Counted from the stretch's first letter, positions 40,410 through 49,573 are shown. The stretch: DNA of 64,000 nt from CAVQBL01 sp963710715 (GCA_963710715.1 CAVQBL010000016.1:558001-622000), one strand, 5' to 3'. Made by a program: numbers and translations. Notes: generated from the sequence alone by a model not told the origin.

Positions 40410-40486
40410 CGCTGCCCTGTCCGTATAAGTTAATACGGATTATATACAAACAAATCAGGCAGGTCACGGGTAGAGATCTAGAAGGA

Positions 40487-40538
40487 CAAAAAAATAATTC
40501 CCTTTCTCTATTGTAAAGATGCCCTAGAGAAAGGGAAT
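40487..40538 (-). terminator. Rho-independent terminator after fis
   Basis: A 14-base perfect stem (ATTCCCTTTCTCTA at 40497-40510, TAGAGAAAGGGAAT at 40525-40538); on the minus strand it is followed by TATTTTTTT (A run at 40487-40493 on the plus strand). It lies 70 bases past the fis stop and before dotU, separating the two transcription units. Confidence 0.85.
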
Positions 40539-40608
40539 GTATAATTAATGAAACCGGGGATCTCAGGCTCTGTTGACATTCTCGGCATAGCGAAATGTCA
40601 AGCAGACC

Positions 40609-40914
40609 CTAGTCCAGCATCCCGTAAATTTTGAGCTTTTTGCGAAGTGTTCCACGACTAATGCCCAATAAAATAGCGGCACGAGATTGGTTTTCTTTAG
40701 TGTATTCCATTACTGCTTCCAATAGAGGAACTTCAACTTCAGTGAGAACCATTTCATATAAATTACTGGGGGCTTGGCCTTTTAATTGCATGAAATAGCT
40801 TTCAAGCGCTTGTCTTACGCTATCATGTAACGGTTGATTTTTGTGAGCAACAGTAAATGGCGAAGACGCTTTTTGTGTAGTTTCAGTTGTTTCTGGTGTG
40901 TTATTAATAGCCAT
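40609..40914 (-). CDS. fis: Fis, nucleoid-associated DNA-binding protein
   Basis: 101 residues. The C-terminal 40 residues (VEVPLLEAVMEYTKENQSRAA to LRKKLKIYGM) match the Fis helix-turn-helix almost exactly; the N-terminal part is variable, as usual. Fis bends DNA and regulates rRNA, replication and recombination; in Legionella, Fis proteins also regulate effector genes. The preceding prmA gene fits the gammaproteobacterial prmA-dusB-fis arrangement, except that dusB is absent here. Confidence 0.93.
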   Translation of the reverse strand: MAINNTPETTETTQKASSPFTVAHKNQPLHDSVRQALESYFMQLKGQAPSNLYEMVLTEVEVPLLEAVMEYTKENQSRAAILLGISRGTLRKKLKIYGMLD

Positions 40915-41139
40915 GATTTTCTCTCAAAAAAAGATAATACTAACAAATATAGTCCATTGTTTTAACAGCTTGATATTATACCAGCTGTTCTTACTTCGAT
41001 CAAATAGTTAAATCAAGTTTATTTGCGAATCCGTTCGTCTTGTCCTGACGGAGGATGCTCCACAGGCTGTCACTGTCACGATGGAACTCACCGCCATTTC
41101 TTATGTATTGAAACATTTCATTGGCAATTTGACATAGAT

Positions 41140-42042
41140 TTAACTAGATTTCAAGTTAACTTTAGCAACCCCTTCTAGTCGTATCCAACCTTCCTTGACA
41201 ACAAAATTTTCCATGTAAAACCAAGGGTTATAAGCCTCTATAACGTCTTGTACTTGTTCCATCAAAATGCCAGAAAGTATAATTTTTCCTTTCGAATGTA
41301 GCAATAAAAATAACTTAGGTGCGAGCTCAATAAGGGGTTTAGCAAGAATATTGGCAATTAATACATCCGCCAATTGCGGTAAAGGATCTTGAGGAAAATG
41401 CGTTTCCAACAGGGGTGATATCAGCTGGTTGCGTTCACCGTTTTGTTGAGTTGCTTCCAGAGCCTGGGGGTCATTATCAATCGCATAAGCTTTGCGAGCA
41501 CCCAGTTTTAAAGCTGCAATGGCTAAAATACCAGAGCCACAACCATAATCAATTACTGTCATGCCAGGTTTAATATTTTCATCTAACCACTCCAAACAGA
41601 GTGCAGTTGTGGCATGTGTGCCAGTCCCAAAAGCGAGTCCTGGGTCTAAAATGACATTAATAGCTTTGGGATCAGGAGGAGTTTGCCAGCTTGGGCAAAT
41701 CCACAAACGCTTACCAAAACGCAAAGGTTTGAACCCTTCTAAACAACGGCGTTCCCAATCTTCATCCTCTAAAGATTGCAGTTGAAAGCTTTCTAGGAAA
41801 CCAAGAGCTTGCTGTTTTTGTAAATATTCAACGATACCATCCATGGGCTGATTACTATCAAATAAACCCGTCACAATGGTTTTTTGCCATAAGCGCGGTG
41901 TGTCGGGTGTAGGCTCGTAGATAGGTTGGTCGCCTGCATCTTGTAATGTAAGCGCTTGTGCGCCGAGTAAAGCCAGTTGATTGCTTAAGTTGGTGGCGTG
42001 CTCGGCGGTGGTATAAATGTGTAATTCAGTCCAGGGCATATC
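41140..42042 (-). CDS. prmA: PrmA, ribosomal protein L11 methyltransferase
   Basis: Trimethylates ribosomal protein L11 using S-adenosylmethionine. The N-terminal L11-recognition domain (MPWTELHIYTTAEHA) is followed by a Rossmann methyltransferase domain with LDPGLAFGTGTHATTALCLEWL and VIDYGCGSGILAIAALKLGA (SAM binding), then VLIANILAKPL, the usual NI-L motif. I chose the ATG at 42042 (300 residues), which gives the common MPW start; a GTG five codons upstream at 42057 is possible. Neither has a strong ribosome site. It follows accC on the same strand after a REP-like element. Confidence 0.93.
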   Translation of the reverse strand, partial: DMPWTELHIYTTAEHATNLSNQLALLGAQALTLQDAGDQPIYEPTPDTPRLWQKTIVTGLFDSNQPMDGIVEYLQKQQALGFLESFQLQSLEDEDWERRCLEGFKPLRFGKRLWICPSWQTPPDPKAINVILDPGLAFGTGTHATTALCLEWLDENIKPGMTVIDYGCGSGILAIAALKLGARKAYAIDNDPQALEATQQNGERNQLISPLLETHFPQDPLPQLADVLIANILAKPLIELAPKLFLLLHSKGKIILSGILMEQVQDVIEAYNPWFYMENFVVKEGWIRLEGVAKVNLKSS

Positions 42043-42070
42043 GTTATTTACTTTCACTAGTGATTACATG

Positions 42071-42160
42071 TAACTATTCACGATTCTTACAAAAAGAACT
42101 CGTCATTGCGAGCCTCACGCCTTAGCTTTATGTGAGGCGTGGCAATCCAGAATGGTGATA
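42071..42160. repeat. REP/MITE-like element between accC and prmA
   Basis: Contains the motifs cgtcattgcgag and gtggcaatccag, plus a hairpin made of gcctcacgcc and gtgaggcgtggc. Its outer 42 bases (42071-42112) recur exactly, inverted, at 58160-58201. Two related elements are at 54664-54911 and 62827-62868. Confidence 0.75.
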
Positions 42161-42170
42161 ATAGTTACGA

Positions 42171-43512
42171 TTACATATTCAACCATTGCTCAAGATAATG
42201 AATGTTAACCCCACCTTTTTTGAAAGGATTACCGCGTAAAATATCTTGATGTAACGAGATATTAGTTTTAATTCCTTCAATGACTGTTTCTTCCAGTGCT
42301 TCACGCATACGAGCCAGAGCGATTTCACGATTTTCTCCATAGGCAATGATTTTTGCGATCAATGAATCGTAATAAGGTGGCACTTTGTAACCACTATAAA
42401 TATGCGAATCGACCCGAATTCCAGGACCACCCGGTGCATGGAAATGGGAAATCGTACCAGGTGAGGGTAGAAATGTTCGTGGGTCTTCGGCATTAATGCG
42501 GCACTCTATAGCATGGCCAGTGATTTTAATGTCGGATTGTTTTAAAGTGAGTTTATTTCCAGCAGCAATATCCAATTGTTGTTTAACGATATCAATACCC
42601 GTAATCAATTCAGTGACGGGATGTTCAACTTGCATGCGAGTATTCATTTCAATAAAATAAAATTCTTTGTTTTCGTAGAGAAATTCAAATGTCCCTGCGC
42701 CACGATAACGCATTTCACGGCATGCTTTTGCACAGCGTTCGCCAATTGCTTGACGTTGTTCCGGGGTAATGCCAGGTGCAGGCGCTTCTTCAATAATTTT
42801 TTGATGTCGGCGTTGGATGGAGCAGTCGCGTTCGCCTAAGATATACCGCATTGCCTTGACCATCGCCCATGACTTGAATTTCAATATGGCGTGGGTTTTG
42901 CAGATATTTTTCCATGTAAACGTTGTCATTGTTAAATGCCGCACGTGCTTCAGTGCGTGTCATAGCAATCGCGTTTAGTAAATGTGATTCCGTGTTCACA
43001 ACACGCATGCCACGACCACCGCCACCGCCGGATGCTTTGATAATAAGAGGGTAGCCAATTTCACGTGCGATACGTAACGTTTCTTCATCATCGCTGCCAA
43101 CAGCACCATCAGAGCCAGGTACACAAGGAATACCTAATTCTTTCATCGCTTTAATGGCAGAAACTTTGTCCCCCATTTGGCGGATGGTTTCTGGGCGTGG
43201 GCCAATAAAAATGAACCCACTTTTTTCAACTTGTTCAGCAAAATCAGCATTTTCAGCTAAAAAGCCATAGCCGGGATGAATTGCTACAGCATCGGTAATT
43301 TCTGCGGCGCTGACAATGGCAGGAATACTTAAATAACTTTTTGCAGCTGCCGGTGGTCCAATGCAAACGGATTCATCGGCTAGACGAACATGCATAAGAT
43401 CTCTATCTGCAGTGGAATGTACAGCAACAGTTTTGATGCCGAGTTCTTTGCAAGCGCGCAATATGCGCAGTGCAATTTCTCCACGATTGGCAATCACAAT
43501 TTTATTTAACAT
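42171..43512 (-). pseudogene. accC: AccC, biotin carboxylase subunit of acetyl-CoA carboxylase, with one frameshift
   Basis: Carboxylates biotin on AccB with ATP and bicarbonate, the first step of fatty acid synthesis. The N-terminal frame (43512-42790) shows KIVIANRGEIALRILRA, HPGYGFLAENADFA and the glycine-rich ATP loop KASGGGGGRGMR. The C-terminal frame (from about 42840 to 42171) shows GERDCSIQRRHQKIIEEAP, FEFLYENKEFYFIEMNTRMQVEHPVTE and GHAIECRINAEDP. The two join if one base (T at 42837) is removed, giving VYLGERDCS. Everything else is intact and the length (about 447 residues) is right. Because this gene is normally essential, the break is probably a sequence error rather than true loss. 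It follows accB by 7 bases. Confidence 0.93.
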
Positions 43513-43519
43513 AATTTAT

Positions 43520-44008
43520 TTACTCAATAACGAACAAGGGTTGGTTAAATTCGACGGGTACGCCGGTTTCAACGAGGATAGCAGTGACGGTGCCTGCTTT
43601 ATCAGCTTCAATTTGATTGAACATTTTCATGGCTTCAATTAAGCAGAGTGTGTCACCCAGCTTAACTGTTTGGCCAATTTCCACAAATGGTTTGGCGCCA
43701 GGGGAGGGGGAGAGGTAAACCGTGCCCACCATAGGTGCTTTAACGGTATGTTTTGCCGCTGCAGCAGCATCTGCTGTTCCTAGGGCGCTGTTTTCAGTTG
43801 CCGCACGTGCGGGATCGGTTGGGGCAGCTTGCGCAGTTTGTGTAGTGGGTATGACAGTAGGCATAACTGCAGGGGCAGCCATGGCTTGTGTCACTTTAGC
43901 AATTTCTCGGGTGATGCGTACTGAAACATCTCCTTCACGAATCTCGATTTCGGCAACGCCGGTTTCTTGTATAAGTTCGATTAATTTTCTGATTTTTCGC
44001 ATGTCCAT
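43520..44008 (-). CDS. accB: AccB, biotin carboxyl carrier protein
   Basis: 162 residues. The N-terminal domain (DMRKIRKLIELIQETGVAEIEI) and a flexible Ala/Pro/Thr linker (about 40-88) lead to the biotinyl domain with IEAMKMFNQ; lysine 128 is the biotin site. It carries the carboxyl group from AccC to the carboxyltransferase. First gene of the accB-accC operon. Confidence 0.95.
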   Translation of the reverse strand: MDMRKIRKLIELIQETGVAEIEIREGDVSVRITREIAKVTQAMAAPAVMPTVIPTTQTAQAAPTDPARAATENSALGTADAAAAAKHTVKAPMVGTVYLSPSPGAKPFVEIGQTVKLGDTLCLIEAMKMFNQIEADKAGTVTAILVETGVPVEFNQPLFVIE

Positions 44009-44138
44009 AAAGGATAATGCTCCTATATTTAATCCAATCTAGCATTTTGCACGAACTTAATTATCTTGTCTAGATACCAGCAGATCCCTGCAAGTTAGCT
44101 GCAGTTCGCTACAATATTGACATTTTAATGTACATAAA

Positions 44139-44792
44139 CTAAGAGGAGGCTTTGGCGCAAGCGCGGCGCAATAGTTCAATGGCAGGTGGCAACAATGAAA
44201 TGACGATAATAGCAAGGATTACGGATGAGAAGTGGTCTTTGATAAAAGGTAGATTGCCAAACCAATAACTAACGTATAGCAAACTTCCAATCCATATTAT
44301 GGCGCCAATAATATTATATATAAAGAATCGGCGATAAGTCATATAACCTATTCCTGCAACAAAGGGTGCAAACGTGCGAATGATAGGGATGAAGCGCGCG
44401 ATAATAATAGTTTTGCCACCGAATTGTTCGTAAAAGCGATGCGCTTTTTCTAAATATTTTTTATTAAATAATAATGAATTCTCGGAGCGAAATAGCTTAG
44501 ATCCAACAAATCTACCCAATAAATAGTTAAGGCCATTTCCTAAAATAGAAGCGATAACCAATAAAATAAAGAGTAAGTGAATATTGATAGCCTGGTCACT
44601 GCTTGCTGCCAGTGCCCCCGCTGCAAAAAGAAGTGAATCGCCAGGGAAGAAAGGGGTAACGACTAATCCCGTTTCGCAGAAAATAATGAGAAAGAGTAAG
44701 ACATACGCCCAAACCCCATAGTCGCTGACAAAAGCAATGAGATGTTGGTCAATATGTAAAATAAAATTCAGTAAATGACTGAGTATTTCCAT
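44139..44792 (-). CDS. DedA-family membrane protein
   Basis: 217 residues, DedA (SNARE-associated/VTT) family of inner-membrane lipid transport proteins. Family stretches: FCETGLVVTPFFPGDSLLFAAGALA, GNGLNYLLGRFVGSKLF and ARFIPIIRTFAPFVAGIGYMTYRRF, with four or more hydrophobic segments. The ATG at 44792 is chosen because GAGAAG lies just before it and it removes a non-typical N-terminal extension that would overlap rsmJ further. It begins just past the rsmJ stop, so the two may be cotranscribed. Confidence 0.88.
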   Translation of the reverse strand: MEILSHLLNFILHIDQHLIAFVSDYGVWAYVLLFLIIFCETGLVVTPFFPGDSLLFAAGALAASSDQAINIHLLFILLVIASILGNGLNYLLGRFVGSKLFRSENSLLFNKKYLEKAHRFYEQFGGKTIIIARFIPIIRTFAPFVAGIGYMTYRRFFIYNIIGAIIWIGSLLYVSYWFGNLPFIKDHFSSVILAIIVISLLPPAIELLRRACAKASS

Positions 44793-44799
44793 GTGCTTC

Positions 44800-45564
44800 T
44801 CATAGTATATAGACATCAAATCGACTACTGCTGCCAGCCAGAGTAAAACTCGGTGCAATATTGCTTAGCGATTTAGCGTAGCGAGGTCTTTTTACCACAA
44901 CCCGCTGGGTGGCACAAGACAAAGCGGTAGTTAACAACCTATCTGCATCTAAATCATCGCCCACAATATCATGAAAAATACGCATTTCTTTTTTAACTAG
45001 CGCAGACTTCGTGCGCTCTGGAAACATAGGATCCAGATAAATCATGTCAGGGCGTTCATTGCTAGTTAAGCTGGGTAGCCAGAAAATCGCATTCTCTTGG
45101 ATAATATGCAAACGCTTTATGATGGTTGCCATTGTATTATCTTTTGCAGCGCGAGCAATACCATCTTGAAGTAAGGCAAAAATAATCGGTGAACGCTCGA
45201 GTATTTGAACATTAAAACCTAAGCACGCTAAGATAAAGCTATCACGCCCTAAACCACCCGTGGCATCAATAATCTTAGGTGTTGTATTCCCTTTTAATCC
45301 CAATGCACGTGCTAGCGCTTCTCGTTTAAGACTCGCATGTTGGTAGCGATAAATCATTTTGCCAGAAAGAAAGTCGACATATAAAGGATGAAATTTTTCA
45401 CCGGTTTTTTGTAAGCCCAGATAATCCGGTGTAATAACAAGTAAATAATTAAATTCTGCTGAGTCTTCTGTTGTGAAAGGTAGGTGTAATTGTTTGGCAA
45501 GAGCTTTTGCTTGTTGCTGTAATTGCGGGGTAGTGATTGTGACAGCGAGGTGAGTAGTGGTCAT
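44800..45564 (-). CDS. rsmJ: RsmJ, 16S rRNA guanine-1516 N2-methyltransferase
   Basis: 254 residues. Signature stretches: VDFLSGKMIYRYQHASLKREALARALG, IIDATGGLGRDSFILACLG (SAM binding) and IYLDPMFPERTKSALVKKEMR, the DPMFP catalytic motif of this family. It modifies G1516 of 16S rRNA. The ATG at 45564 is preferred; a frame extension to 45594 would place the first residues inside a dispersed hairpin repeat. Confidence 0.92.
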   Translation of the reverse strand: MTTTHLAVTITTPQLQQQAKALAKQLHLPFTTEDSAEFNYLLVITPDYLGLQKTGEKFHPLYVDFLSGKMIYRYQHASLKREALARALGLKGNTTPKIIDATGGLGRDSFILACLGFNVQILERSPIIFALLQDGIARAAKDNTMATIIKRLHIIQENAIFWLPSLTSNERPDMIYLDPMFPERTKSALVKKEMRIFHDIVGDDLDADRLLTTALSCATQRVVVKRPRYAKSLSNIAPSFTLAGSSSRFDVYIL

Positions 45565-45579
45565 ATATCTTTTTCTAAA

Positions 45580-45640
45580 ACGTAGGGTGGGCAAAGCTTG
45601 TCCCCGTATGCTCTTAGCAGGGACGAAGCGCGCCCACCAA
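45580..45640. repeat. Dispersed hairpin element between rsmJ and the 667-residue gene
   Basis: gtagggtgggcaaagcttgtcccc is matched on the other side of a short loop by gggacgaagcgcgcccacc, giving a long imperfect hairpin. This GTAGGGTGGGC type of element is common between bacterial genes. It could also end transcription between the two minus-strand genes, though it has no T run. Confidence 0.55.
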
Positions 45641-45652
45641 TTCGATGTAAGC

Positions 45653-47656
45653 TCATACCCTGGGTGCGGCGAGTCCAGATGTTATCTCAGTATCGTATCC
45701 TGCAACATCTTTGAATGCCTGATACTTTTCTACCCATGTGACAAGGCTGTCTCGTAACTTTGTAAGCTGATCTGTATTGGGATTGCGCGGGTTGATATAC
45801 TTTAAATGCTCTAGAAACACTAGGTAAAAATCTTTAGTGCTATCTGACCTATAATCATGTCCATCAAAAATCCCACTAAAAAACCCATATGCTTTCTCTT
45901 TTACCTTGCGCATTTTCTCAAAATCTTTTTGATTTATATCTAGCCAATCTGTTTTTAGGAGATTTAAAATAGCAAGAGGGTTGTTCTTGTGTTGATCAAC
46001 AATTTTTTTAAAACTTTTAACTCGATGTGGGACAAGGGTAACGGTAGCTGTCTTATCATCAATAATTTCTATACCACCCGCACACAAGGTATCCCACCAC
46101 GATGATCTATCTTTGCATTTACCTTTGTTTAATTGATCTCCCCAGAATGATAAGCACATCGTGAAAGATACTATTTGTTCGAGCATCCGAACTATATCCG
46201 CAGCTAGGTCTTGAGATGTAATCGGTTTATTGACCGAGGAAGCTTTTCCTTTCGGTTGAAACATCGCTGTTTTTCGAGGGTCTATTTTTGCTACAGGAAC
46301 CAGGTTTGATTTACTAACTTCAGTTTCAGCGGGGGCATGGGATTTATTTTCAGGATTTGTTGCGGATTCTGCCTTTGGATTTACTTCCACAGAGGATGGT
46401 GATTTAGACTGTGGCATAGGCATATTGTTTGCAAGAGGGCCGCTAGCTTGACCATTTTCGATGGTTGTATGTTTTAGAACAGCAGGGCTAGTCATCGATG
46501 ATTGAGCTTGAGTGGCGGCGACTTCTTTTGTAGCTGCAGTTATTACTTTTTGTTGTTCTGGGACAATGCGCTCTGGTGTAGACTGTTGAGTAGGCTCTTC
46601 TTGAGTTGCTTCCGCAGCTGCTGAAGAGTTTCTCTTTCTCTGAGGTGAGTTGTTATCTTGGTTTATTAGTTGCTGTGCGCTAAGCTGAAACGTATTCATG
46701 TGATGTTTAAATATAAGCTCAATAAAATTTTTATCACTTGGAACTGAAAAATATTTGTCATCAACAGTTTTTTGGGTACCCATGAGATATTGAATTATAT
46801 TATGTAGGGGTTTTTCGGCATCAGGTAATTTTAATAATGACTTGAAATTTGACATAAAATATATTATTTCACCGGCAGCGCCACTGAATTCCTCATTTTC
46901 TTCTAATTTTTCCATAAAATCTATAAAAGCCTCTTCACCAGAGTTTATTAGCGTATTGCTTTTATGTTCTTTTAGCGTTAGAAGTAATGAATTAAGCACA
47001 ATATGATTCGGGTCAACTTTGTTAAGCCAATTTTTTGCATCATCAAGTAAATTTCCAAGATATCTGCGATTTGGTGCTTCTCCGTGTTTACTGAGTGGAA
47101 ATGGGCCAATTTCTACGATGTCACTTTGTAGAGTGATGTCAGGTTGTTCCATGTAGAGATTAATTATAAGGTTTAAAACGTTTTCTAGAGTTTTTTTCGC
47201 GCGAGGAAGTTTTTTAAATGCATTTAGTTGGCCTCGAGTAAAAATCTGATACCTCTGGAAAAGATTTTCAAGTTGTTTTTTTTGCTCAGTTTCGTCTTTG
47301 AATGTATCGAATAAATTTTGTAGATCTTCAATGAATGGATTAAGTTGTTTGAAAAGACTTTCAAATGAGCTACGTTTTGCATTCCATAATTTTTTTTCTA
47401 AGGGTTGAAGAACATCTTCGTTTTTTAAAACTGGCTCTGGACCAAAGTTACCATTGTCATTTGTTTCTGGTGATGAATCGTCATCAGACATACTTGTTTC
47501 TTCTTGCGATAAATCGCCATCAGAAGAATCCCCTGAAGTGTCAGGGCTCTCGTGTGATTGGGAAAGTGAGCTTGGAGGTGGTGTGAATGGCCGTGCATCC
47601 GTAATACTAATGGTAAGGGCGGTTTCTCCAAATTCTCCTCTTCTTGTCTTGGCCAT
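45653..47656 (-). CDS. Large partly disordered protein, candidate effector
   Basis: 667 residues, no family recognised. Residues 20-75 are acidic and Ser/Pro-rich (disordered); 85-345 look like a compact helical domain with many Leu/Phe (FESLFKQLNPFIEDLQNLFDTF); 350-475 is a low-complexity Ala/Pro/Ser/Thr/Gln linker; 480-667 is a second helical domain with Trp and Cys (SFTMCLSFWGDQLNKGKC, SWWDTLCAGG). There is no signal peptide or membrane segment. It starts after GAAAGGAAAG. A perfect PmrA-type box with a correctly spaced -10 lies 60-75 bases upstream, the best regulatory evidence in the window that this is a Dot/Icm-associated gene. Confidence 0.6.
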   Translation of the reverse strand: MAKTRRGEFGETALTISITDARPFTPPPSSLSQSHESPDTSGDSSDGDLSQEETSMSDDDSSPETNDNGNFGPEPVLKNEDVLQPLEKKLWNAKRSSFESLFKQLNPFIEDLQNLFDTFKDETEQKKQLENLFQRYQIFTRGQLNAFKKLPRAKKTLENVLNLIINLYMEQPDITLQSDIVEIGPFPLSKHGEAPNRRYLGNLLDDAKNWLNKVDPNHIVLNSLLLTLKEHKSNTLINSGEEAFIDFMEKLEENEEFSGAAGEIIYFMSNFKSLLKLPDAEKPLHNIIQYLMGTQKTVDDKYFSVPSDKNFIELIFKHHMNTFQLSAQQLINQDNNSPQRKRNSSAAAEATQEEPTQQSTPERIVPEQQKVITAATKEVAATQAQSSMTSPAVLKHTTIENGQASGPLANNMPMPQSKSPSSVEVNPKAESATNPENKSHAPAETEVSKSNLVPVAKIDPRKTAMFQPKGKASSVNKPITSQDLAADIVRMLEQIVSFTMCLSFWGDQLNKGKCKDRSSWWDTLCAGGIEIIDDKTATVTLVPHRVKSFKKIVDQHKNNPLAILNLLKTDWLDINQKDFEKMRKVKEKAYGFFSGIFDGHDYRSDSTKDFYLVFLEHLKYINPRNPNTDQLTKLRDSLVTWVEKYQAFKDVAGYDTEITSGLAAPRV

Positions 47657-47693
47657 GGTTCTTTCCTTTCTGTAATGTATGAAAATTGATAAT

Positions 47694-47733
47694 ATTGTAA
47701 ATTGTAATCGCGGAACCTTAAGGATAGCTTAAG
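47694..47733 (-). promoter_or_regulatory. PmrA-type box and -10 of the 667-residue gene
   Basis: Minus strand: CTTAAG, five bases, CTTAAG (plus positions 47728-47733 and 47717-47722), then 17 bases and TACAAT (47699-47694). This fits the YTTAAK-N5-YTTAAK consensus with the second half-site at the -35 position. Confidence 0.75.
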
Positions 47734-47842
47734 TAACGCCGGTATTACGCCGTCATGCGAAGGTATTTCCTGTGGATCCCGGCCCGGCTAACTGGCGTTA
47801 AGTATATTAAATATTGATTGTTTGCACTAGGTAATTAAAAAG

Positions 47843-48364
47843 ATGGATATCTTAACTCAATTGTTTACCACTGAACTGGGTCGTCGGCTGGGTTTGGGAT
47901 TGTGTATTGTGACAGGGCTACTGTTGCTGGTTACGGTGGTGGATACTTTTTCTACTTGGCAGGATGATTTTATTTTAACCCGCAAAGCACGAGTTAAAGC
48001 AGCAGGTCATGGTGAAATAACCAATGACATCAATAAGTTGATTGCTTCAATCCCGGCTCAGCATTTGTTTGGCCAACACCCGAAAGCAAGGTCTGAAATT
48101 TTACCCATCACAAGTTTACAGTTACGCTTGCTGGGGGTGATTAAAGCCAATCCAGAAAGTCGCTCAAGTGTTATTATCTCCGAGAGGGGAGGTCCAGGTA
48201 AGGTTTATCAAATTGGTGATAGTTTGCCATCGGGAGTAAGGGTTTATGCTATTACCCCAGATGGGGTAATATTAGATAATTCAGGGCAGCTGGAGAAGTT
48301 GCTCTTAGAACGGTCCAAGTTATCGTTTCAAGGAATGCCTAAATCAATGAATGAGCAGAAATAA
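47843..48364 (+). CDS. gspC: GspC-like type II secretion protein
   Basis: 173 residues. One N-terminal membrane helix (about 16-34, LGLCIVTGLLLLVTVVDTF) and a periplasmic HR domain (about 85-150) with LQLRLLGVIKANPESRSSVIIS and KVYQIGDSLPSGVRVYAITPDGVILDNSG, the beta-strand pattern of GspC/PulC. It links the inner-membrane platform to the outer-membrane secretin GspD. No PDZ domain follows, as in short family members. It stands apart from other gsp genes, as lspC does in Legionella. Confidence 0.82.
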   Translation: MDILTQLFTTELGRRLGLGLCIVTGLLLLVTVVDTFSTWQDDFILTRKARVKAAGHGEITNDINKLIASIPAQHLFGQHPKARSEILPITSLQLRLLGVIKANPESRSSVIISERGGPGKVYQIGDSLPSGVRVYAITPDGVILDNSGQLEKLLLERSKLSFQGMPKSMNEQK

Positions 48365-48382
48365 TATAATAAGGAATCAATC

Positions 48383-48721
48383 GTGTTACTGAGAATGTGT
48401 TTACGCGGTTTGATAATAATAATAATTTGTATCTCTTTGCAATCCTGTGCATCTCGCCCTGCTAAGACTATGTTTTTTCAATTCAAGCAAGGCAGAAAAG
48501 CTTTTGATGCAGGTGATTTCACAGTTGCATTCCGCATATTATTACCGGTTGCTGTTGAAGGAGATGTGCAAGCTCAATATGCAGTAGGATATATGTATTA
48601 CTATGGACTGGGTGTAACAGAAGACACAGAATCAGGCATTTTTTGGATTAAAAAAGCAGCGTATAAAGGTTATCCACCTGCGGTAAATGCGCTCGCAGAA
48701 ATAGCGTCAAAGAAAAAATAA
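48383..48721 (+). CDS. Small lipoprotein with Sel1-like repeats
   Basis: 112 residues, starting at GTG 48383 with AAGGA seven bases upstream. The N-terminus is a lipoprotein signal (LIIIIICISLQSC, lipidation at Cys22). The mature part has two Sel1/TPR-like units: GDFTVAFRILLPVAVEGDVQAQYAVGYMYYYGLG and ESGIFWIKKAAYKGYPPAVNALAEIA. Such repeats bind other proteins. It lies 18 bases after gspC and may be cotranscribed. Confidence 0.8.
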   Translation: MLLRMCLRGLIIIIICISLQSCASRPAKTMFFQFKQGRKAFDAGDFTVAFRILLPVAVEGDVQAQYAVGYMYYYGLGVTEDTESGIFWIKKAAYKGYPPAVNALAEIASKKK

Positions 48722-48762
48722 CTCTATTGTTAAAAGTCGCATCTTGAGGTGAATGGGTATAT

Positions 48763-49527
48763 ATGCCAACTCTTATTCCGATCTCAGCTTTTAAAGATAA
48801 TTACATTTGGATGTTTTTTGCCGAAGGGAAAAAAGTTTGGGTAGTGGATCCAGGTGATGCACAGCCTGTGATACAAACACTCAAACAAAATGATTTAACA
48901 TTAGCAGGAATTTTAATTACGCATCACCATCATGATCACTCTGGTGGGGTCGCTGAATTACTGACTCACTGGAAAAATATCGACGTTGTTGGATCGCAAA
49001 TAAGTCAAGTTTCATCCATCACACATCCTGTTGAAAGCGGTGCTGAGATTGCTTGTGGAGCCGTGCGTTTAAAAGCGCTCGCTATTCCCGGGCATACTTT
49101 AGATCATATGGCATTTTATAATAATGAAATATTATTTTGTGGTGATACATTGTTTAGCGTGGGATGTGGAAGAGTTTTTGAAGGTACGCCGGAACAAATG
49201 TATCACTCTCTTATGAAGCTATATGTATTACCTGACACCATAAAAATTTATTGCGGACATGAATACACACTAGCGAATTTGCAATTTGCGCAACATGTAG
49301 AACCGAATAACCCACACATTGCTGAAAAAATTTGCGCAGTCAAAAAACTGCTTACAGAAAACAAACCAACACTTCCCTCGGTTCTGCAGGAAGAAAAGCT
49401 GCTTAATCCATTTTTACGTTGCGATGTGCCAGATGTTGTTCGCGCCGCAGAAAAACATGCAAATAGGGCACTCAAAAATCCCGTGGAAGTGTTTGCGTGT
49501 TTGCGGGAGTGGAAGAATAGTTTTTAA
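48763..49527 (+). CDS. gloB: GloB, hydroxyacylglutathione hydrolase (glyoxalase II)
   Basis: 254 residues. Metallo-beta-lactamase fold with THHHHDHSGG (metal ligands, residues 54-59), IPGHTLDHM, LFCGDTLFSVGCGR and YCGHEYTLANLQFA, all standard for glyoxalase II, which hydrolyses S-lactoylglutathione to lactate and glutathione. Length is typical. Confidence 0.95.
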   Translation: MPTLIPISAFKDNYIWMFFAEGKKVWVVDPGDAQPVIQTLKQNDLTLAGILITHHHHDHSGGVAELLTHWKNIDVVGSQISQVSSITHPVESGAEIACGAVRLKALAIPGHTLDHMAFYNNEILFCGDTLFSVGCGRVFEGTPEQMYHSLMKLYVLPDTIKIYCGHEYTLANLQFAQHVEPNNPHIAEKICAVKKLLTENKPTLPSVLQEEKLLNPFLRCDVPDVVRAAEKHANRALKNPVEVFACLREWKNSF

Positions 49528-49573
49528 ACCCGCTTAAAGCATGCGAGATCCAGCAATCCAATTCGTCGCACAG

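Noticed and set aside
40572..40604. Hairpin TTGACATT/AATGTCAA as fis terminator
   Set aside because: It has no T run; the next hairpin at 40487-40538 has both a perfect stem and a T run.
41030..41110. tRNA or small RNA between fis and prmA
   Set aside because: Short complementary patches exist but no cloverleaf, promoter or terminator could be supported.
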